Part shown: positions 5,712 through 8,259 of the stretch, in pieces | How positions within the stretch are numbered: position 1 is the stretch's first letter | Layout of the letters: every line of letters begins with the position of its first letter | Assembly (NCBI GenBank): GCA_007132865.1 | Contig: SLNU01000163.1 | Span: forward strand, 1-8,259 | Length of the DNA stretch: 8,259 bases | Origin: Bacteroidales bacterium | GTDB lineage: Bacteria; Bacteroidota; Bacteroidia; Bacteroidales; UBA7960 | Direction: 5' to 3' | Program-made: the position numbers and the translations under genes | Notes under the pieces: generated by a model | What the model was told of the DNA's origin: nothing | Database searches by the model: none | Seen by the model: the letters and a program-made list of their open reading frames with translations, nothing else

Positions 5712-6584
5712 TTATTCAGGTGATGGTTTCACGGTTTTGAACGCATTGGTGATGGCAATGGCCTCCACGGCCGCCTTTACATCATGGACCCTCAGAATAT
5801 CAGCCCCTTTAAGCAGGGCCAGGGTGTGCAAGACCGTGCTGCCGTTTAATGCCTCCCCGGCCGGGATGTTCAGCACCTGGTTAACCAGGGATTTTCTTGA
5901 AAGACCAACCAGGACCGGGCGTTCGAAGATGGCCAGAAAGTCCATGTCCTTCAATAGCCGGTAATTGTGCTCCAGGGTCTTCCCGAACCCAAAGCCGGGA
6001 TCTATGATGATGTCGGCAACGCCCAATTCGTTAAGCAGGGCGATTTTTTTACTGAAGAATATGGAGACCTCCTTAAGCAGGTCCTTATATACAGGATGCT
6101 TTTGCATCGTCGCCGGGCTACCCTGCATATGCATTAGGACATAGGGGACCTTCAGCCTGGCAATCGTTTGGAACATGGCCGGGTCAATGCTTCCTGCCGA
6201 GATGTCGTTCACCATGTGGGCCCCTTCACCGATCGCCATAATGGCTGTTTCCGAATAATACGTATCAACCGACAGCAATGCGTCCGGAAAGGTTTTTGCG
6301 ATGGCTTTCAGCAAAGGCTCCAGTCTTGCCCTCTCCTCTGCCTGCGGCAGCAGGTCCGCCCCGGGACGGCTGGAGGCTGCTCCCAGGTCGAGAAAGGAAG
6401 CTCCCTCCTCCAGCATTTTCCCGGCCTGAAGGCAAGCCTGGTCTGACAAAAGGTATTTGCCCCCATCATAAAAGGAATCCGGGGTCAGGTTCAGGATTCC
6501 CATCACTTGCGGAGCGTCAAGCTCCACCAATTTACCCCCGCAATTCAAGGTCTTCTTTGGGCAAAAAAACGTATCTTTCGCCAT
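5712..6584 (-). CDS. folP: Dihydropteroate synthase
   Basis: FolP condenses 6-hydroxymethyl-7,8-dihydropterin pyrophosphate with p-aminobenzoate to give dihydropteroate in folate synthesis, and is the sulfonamide target. The 290-residue TIM-barrel protein carries all family signatures: M-G-I-L-N-L-T-P-D-S-F (28-38), D-L-G-A-A-S-S-R-P-G-A (66-76), S-V-D-T-Y (105-109), N-D-I-S-A-G (126-131), M-H-M-Q-G-S-P-A-T-M-Q (151-161), D-P-G-F-G-F-G-K-T (195-203), G-L-S-R-K-S (227-232) and R-V-H-D-V (265-269). The Ala-Ala in loop 2, where many enzymes have Gly-Gly/Glu-Ser, fits Bacteroidetes-type sequences as I recall them. The ATG at 6584 gives the usual ~27-residue lead-in before the first motif. It is the first gene of the folP-cdaA-kinase operon and diverges from the DUF1599 gene across 39 bases. 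No clear TAnnTTTG box is seen on its own side of that gap. Confidence 0.95.
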   Translation of the reverse strand: MAKDTFFCPKKTLNCGGKLVELDAPQVMGILNLTPDSFYDGGKYLLSDQACLQAGKMLEEGASFLDLGAASSRPGADLLPQAEERARLEPLLKAIAKTFPDALLSVDTYYSETAIMAIGEGAHMVNDISAGSIDPAMFQTIARLKVPYVLMHMQGSPATMQKHPVYKDLLKEVSIFFSKKIALLNELGVADIIIDPGFGFGKTLEHNYRLLKDMDFLAIFERPVLVGLSRKSLVNQVLNIPAGEALNGSTVLHTLALLKGADILRVHDVKAAVEAIAITNAFKTVKPSPE

Positions 6585-6608
6585 TGTTTTCTGTTGCTAT
6601 ACCTTTAT

Positions 6609-6616
6609 TACTTTTG
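6609..6616 (+). promoter_or_regulatory. Bacteroidetes -7 promoter box for the DUF1599 gene
   Basis: TACTTTTG matches TAnnTTTG exactly and sits in the 39-base divergent gap, 7 bases before the ATG at 6624. A TTG at 6584-6586 lies 22 bases upstream, slightly beyond the usual 19-21 spacing for the -33 element. Transcription would start only a few bases before the ATG, giving a very short or nearly leaderless mRNA. Confidence 0.5.
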
Positions 6617-6623
6617 CAAGCCT

Positions 6624-7199
6624 ATGGGCGCTTTATCAAAAACCGATCAGCAGTTTGACCACGTCAGGCGGGTCTGCCTGGATGTTTTTCTGAAAAAAAT
6701 GCAGGATTACGGCAGCGCCTGGAGAATACTGAGACCATCTTCTTTGACCGATCAGATATTTATCAAGGCACAGCGTATCCGGTCGTTGCAGGACAAAGGT
6801 ACACAAAAAATCCTTGAAGGAATCGGTCCTGAATTCGTCGGCATTGTCAATTATTCCATCATGGGACTAATACAACTGGAGAAAGGTCCGGGAGACCATG
6901 CCGACATGCTTTCTGATGAAGCTGTCCGACTCTACGAACATTACTTTGAGCTGGCCCGTAAATTGATGCACGACAAGAACCATGATTACTCGGAAGCATG
7001 GCGGGAGATGCGGGTTTCATCACTTGCCGACATTATCCTGATGAAAATATTTAGGATTAAACAGATAGAGGACAACCAGGGGAAGACATTTGTGTCAGAA
7101 GGCATCGATGCCAACTATTTTGATATCATCAATTATGCGGTTTTCGCGCTGATCAAGCTGGAGGTGGAAGGCCGGAATGAAGGAAGTCAAACCAAATAA
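6624..7199 (+). CDS. DUF1599 (Nmad1-like) protein with two tandem domain copies
   Basis: From the ATG at 6624 this is a 191-residue soluble, mostly helical protein with no signal peptide or membrane segment. It contains two related copies, about residues 23-88 and 111-181. Both show D-Y-x-x-A-W-R, then S-S-L-x-D-x-I, K-x-x-R-I, E-G-I, and a final I-x-N-Y-x-x-x-x-L-I-x-L-E. This matches the DUF1599 family, also called 'nucleotide modification associated domain 1' from its presence in some phage modification loci. Its biochemical activity is unknown to me. An in-frame ATG at 6507 would add 39 residues that overlap folP antisense and lie upstream of the promoter box, so 6624 is preferred. The permease gene follows 11 bases later. 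In many Bacteroidetes genomes this gene sits divergent from folP-cdaA as here, but I recall the next genes there as a DoxX-like protein and tpiA, not a permease. Confidence 0.85.
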   Translation: MGALSKTDQQFDHVRRVCLDVFLKKMQDYGSAWRILRPSSLTDQIFIKAQRIRSLQDKGTQKILEGIGPEFVGIVNYSIMGLIQLEKGPGDHADMLSDEAVRLYEHYFELARKLMHDKNHDYSEAWREMRVSSLADIILMKIFRIKQIEDNQGKTFVSEGIDANYFDIINYAVFALIKLEVEGRNEGSQTK

Positions 7200-7210
7200 A
7201 CCCGGATATT

Positions 7211-8259
7211 GTGTTGCGATTCGTTAGCCGCCGTTTATGGTATGGGTTCTGGGTCTTCCTGGGCGTGGTGACGGTGGTGTTTTTCCTGTTCACCGTCCTG
7301 CCGGGTGATCCTGCACGCATGATGCTTGGACAGCGGGCAGACATCAGCTCGGTGGAGGCCATCCAAAAGGAATTGGGACTTGACCGGCCCATTGGGGTGC
7401 AATACCTGAATTATCTGAATGACTTGTCCCCATTGTCCCTCCACAGGCACGCTGATACGGAAAGCCTTTTTTATCTGGACAGGAATAAATACCGGGCCAG
7501 CGTGCTGCTGAGCCTGGGGCCGACCAGCCTGGTGGTCAAGGCACCCTACCTGAGAAGATCCTATCAAAGCAACCGCCCGGTTTCGACGATCCTGGCTGAG
7601 GCCCTGCCCAATACGCTGCTGCTGGCCACTGTTTCGATACTGTTTGCCCTGCTGGCAGGGATCGCCCTGGGCGTGCTGGTGGCCCTGAGGGACAAACCCT
7701 GGTTTACCCGTACCACATTGGTATTCTCGGTTTTTGGAATGGCATTGCCTTCCTTCTTTGCCGCCATTATCTTTGCATGGTTGTTTGCTTATGTATTGTC
7801 GGATGTTACCGGACTGAATATGACCGGCAGCTTTTATGAAGTGGACGATTTCGGGCGGGGTGAATATGTGGCCTGGAAAAACCTGGTGCTGCCTGCACTG
7901 ACCCTTGGAATACGCCCCCTTGCCATCGTCACGGAGCTGACCAGAACTTCATTAAAGCAGGTGCTGGCACAGGACTTCATACGAACGGCCCGTGCAAAAG
8001 GTCTCTCCATGTACAGGGTGGTGACCCGACATGCCCTCAAAAATGCGATGAATCCCGTGGTTACGGCGGTATCGGGATGGTTTGCCTCTCTGCTGGCAGG
8101 GGCCGTGTTCGTGGAGTACGTCTTTGACTGGAAAGGCTTGGGGGTGGTCATTGTGGAAGCGCTTGAATATTATGACTTCCCGGTGCTCATGGGCGCCGTA
8201 CTGCTGATATCGGTCATGCTGGTGCTGCTGAACATATGCGTGGATATTGTGTATGGCTA
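7211..8259 (+). CDS. ABC transporter permease, OppB/DppB type, 3' truncated by the window
   Basis: The frame stays open from 7181 to the window end; 349 complete codons are visible from GTG 7211. It encodes an inner-membrane permease of the dipeptide/oligopeptide/nickel importer class. The N-terminus M-L-R-F-V-S-R-R-L-W-Y-G-F runs into a first membrane helix (about 11-30) ending T-V-L-P-G-D-P-A-R. A large periplasmic segment (about 31-130) follows, with L-G-L-D-R-P-I-G-V-Q-Y (55-65). Further helices lie at about 135-158, 169-197, 226-245, 285-305 and 325-345. The coupling loop with the EAA motif is Q-D-F-I-R-T-A-R-A-K-G-L and onward (254-275), which contacts the ATPase. The long insert with N-R-P-V-S-T-I-L before helix 2 is typical of Bacteroidetes OppB. 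No ATG exists at the right place; GTG 7211 or TTG 7214 must serve. The partner OppC permease is probably just downstream. Substrate is probably peptides, unproven. Confidence 0.9.
   Translation, partial: MLRFVSRRLWYGFWVFLGVVTVVFFLFTVLPGDPARMMLGQRADISSVEAIQKELGLDRPIGVQYLNYLNDLSPLSLHRHADTESLFYLDRNKYRASVLLSLGPTSLVVKAPYLRRSYQSNRPVSTILAEALPNTLLLATVSILFALLAGIALGVLVALRDKPWFTRTTLVFSVFGMALPSFFAAIIFAWLFAYVLSDVTGLNMTGSFYEVDDFGRGEYVAWKNLVLPALTLGIRPLAIVTELTRTSLKQVLAQDFIRTARAKGLSMYRVVTRHALKNAMNPVVTAVSGWFASLLAGAVFVEYVFDWKGLGVVIVEALEYYDFPVLMGAVLLISVMLVLLNICVDIVYG

Noticed and set aside
1..8259. A defence island, prophage, integrated element or other new multi-gene system
   Set aside because: Nearly every gene belongs to a recognised housekeeping or transport family, gaps are tiny and composition looks even by eye; no nuclease, integrase, toxin-antitoxin or CRISPR feature was seen.

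Overview
The window looks like ordinary chromosomal DNA of a Bacteroidota (Bacteroidetes) bacterium, probably a Bacteroidales-type lineage with a fairly high GC content (about half or slightly more, judged by eye). The evidence is the protein style (a WaaE-like family 2 glycosyltransferase, a short YrdC-type Sua5, an HD-containing CCA enzyme, a PRiA4_ORF3-like protein, a double DUF1599 protein, and an OppB-type permease with a long periplasmic insert), the lack of clear Shine-Dalgarno sequences, and two matches to the Bacteroidetes -7 promoter box TAnnTTTG. Genes fill almost the whole window; the largest gap is 58 bases. I see no rRNA, tRNA, CRISPR array, insertion sequence or phage gene.

Left block, plus strand (1-4006): the 3' end of a glycosyltransferase, then tsaC/sua5-type threonylcarbamoyl-AMP synthase, a CCA-adding enzyme, a PRiA4_ORF3-like acidic protein and miaA. 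Three of these act on tRNA: t6A37 precursor synthesis, 3' CCA addition or repair, and i6A37 formation. tsaC and cca are 9 bases apart. miaA appears to start at a TTG inside the last codons of the acidic protein gene. Its 3' end runs 44 bases into the converging kinase gene.

Middle block, minus strand (6584 down to 3963): folP (dihydropteroate synthase), cdaA (membrane diadenylate cyclase making c-di-AMP) and a BadF/BadG-type sugar kinase. These form a compact operon: 19 bases between folP and cdaA, and an ATGA stop/start overlap between cdaA and the kinase. The cdaA gene ends in an in-frame 30-base minisatellite that encodes a Pro/Ser/Thr/Glu-rich tail.

Right block, plus strand (6624-8259): divergent from folP across a 39-base gap lie a two-copy DUF1599 protein and then, 11 bases later, an OppB/DppB-type ABC permease that runs off the window. 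The permease begins at GTG/TTG.

I found no convincing new multi-gene system. The points most worth a second look are the CdaA repeat tail and its coupling to the kinase, the PRiA4_ORF3-like/miaA overlap, the internal duplication in the DUF1599 protein, and the Ser-to-Ala change in the MiaA DSRQ-type motif.
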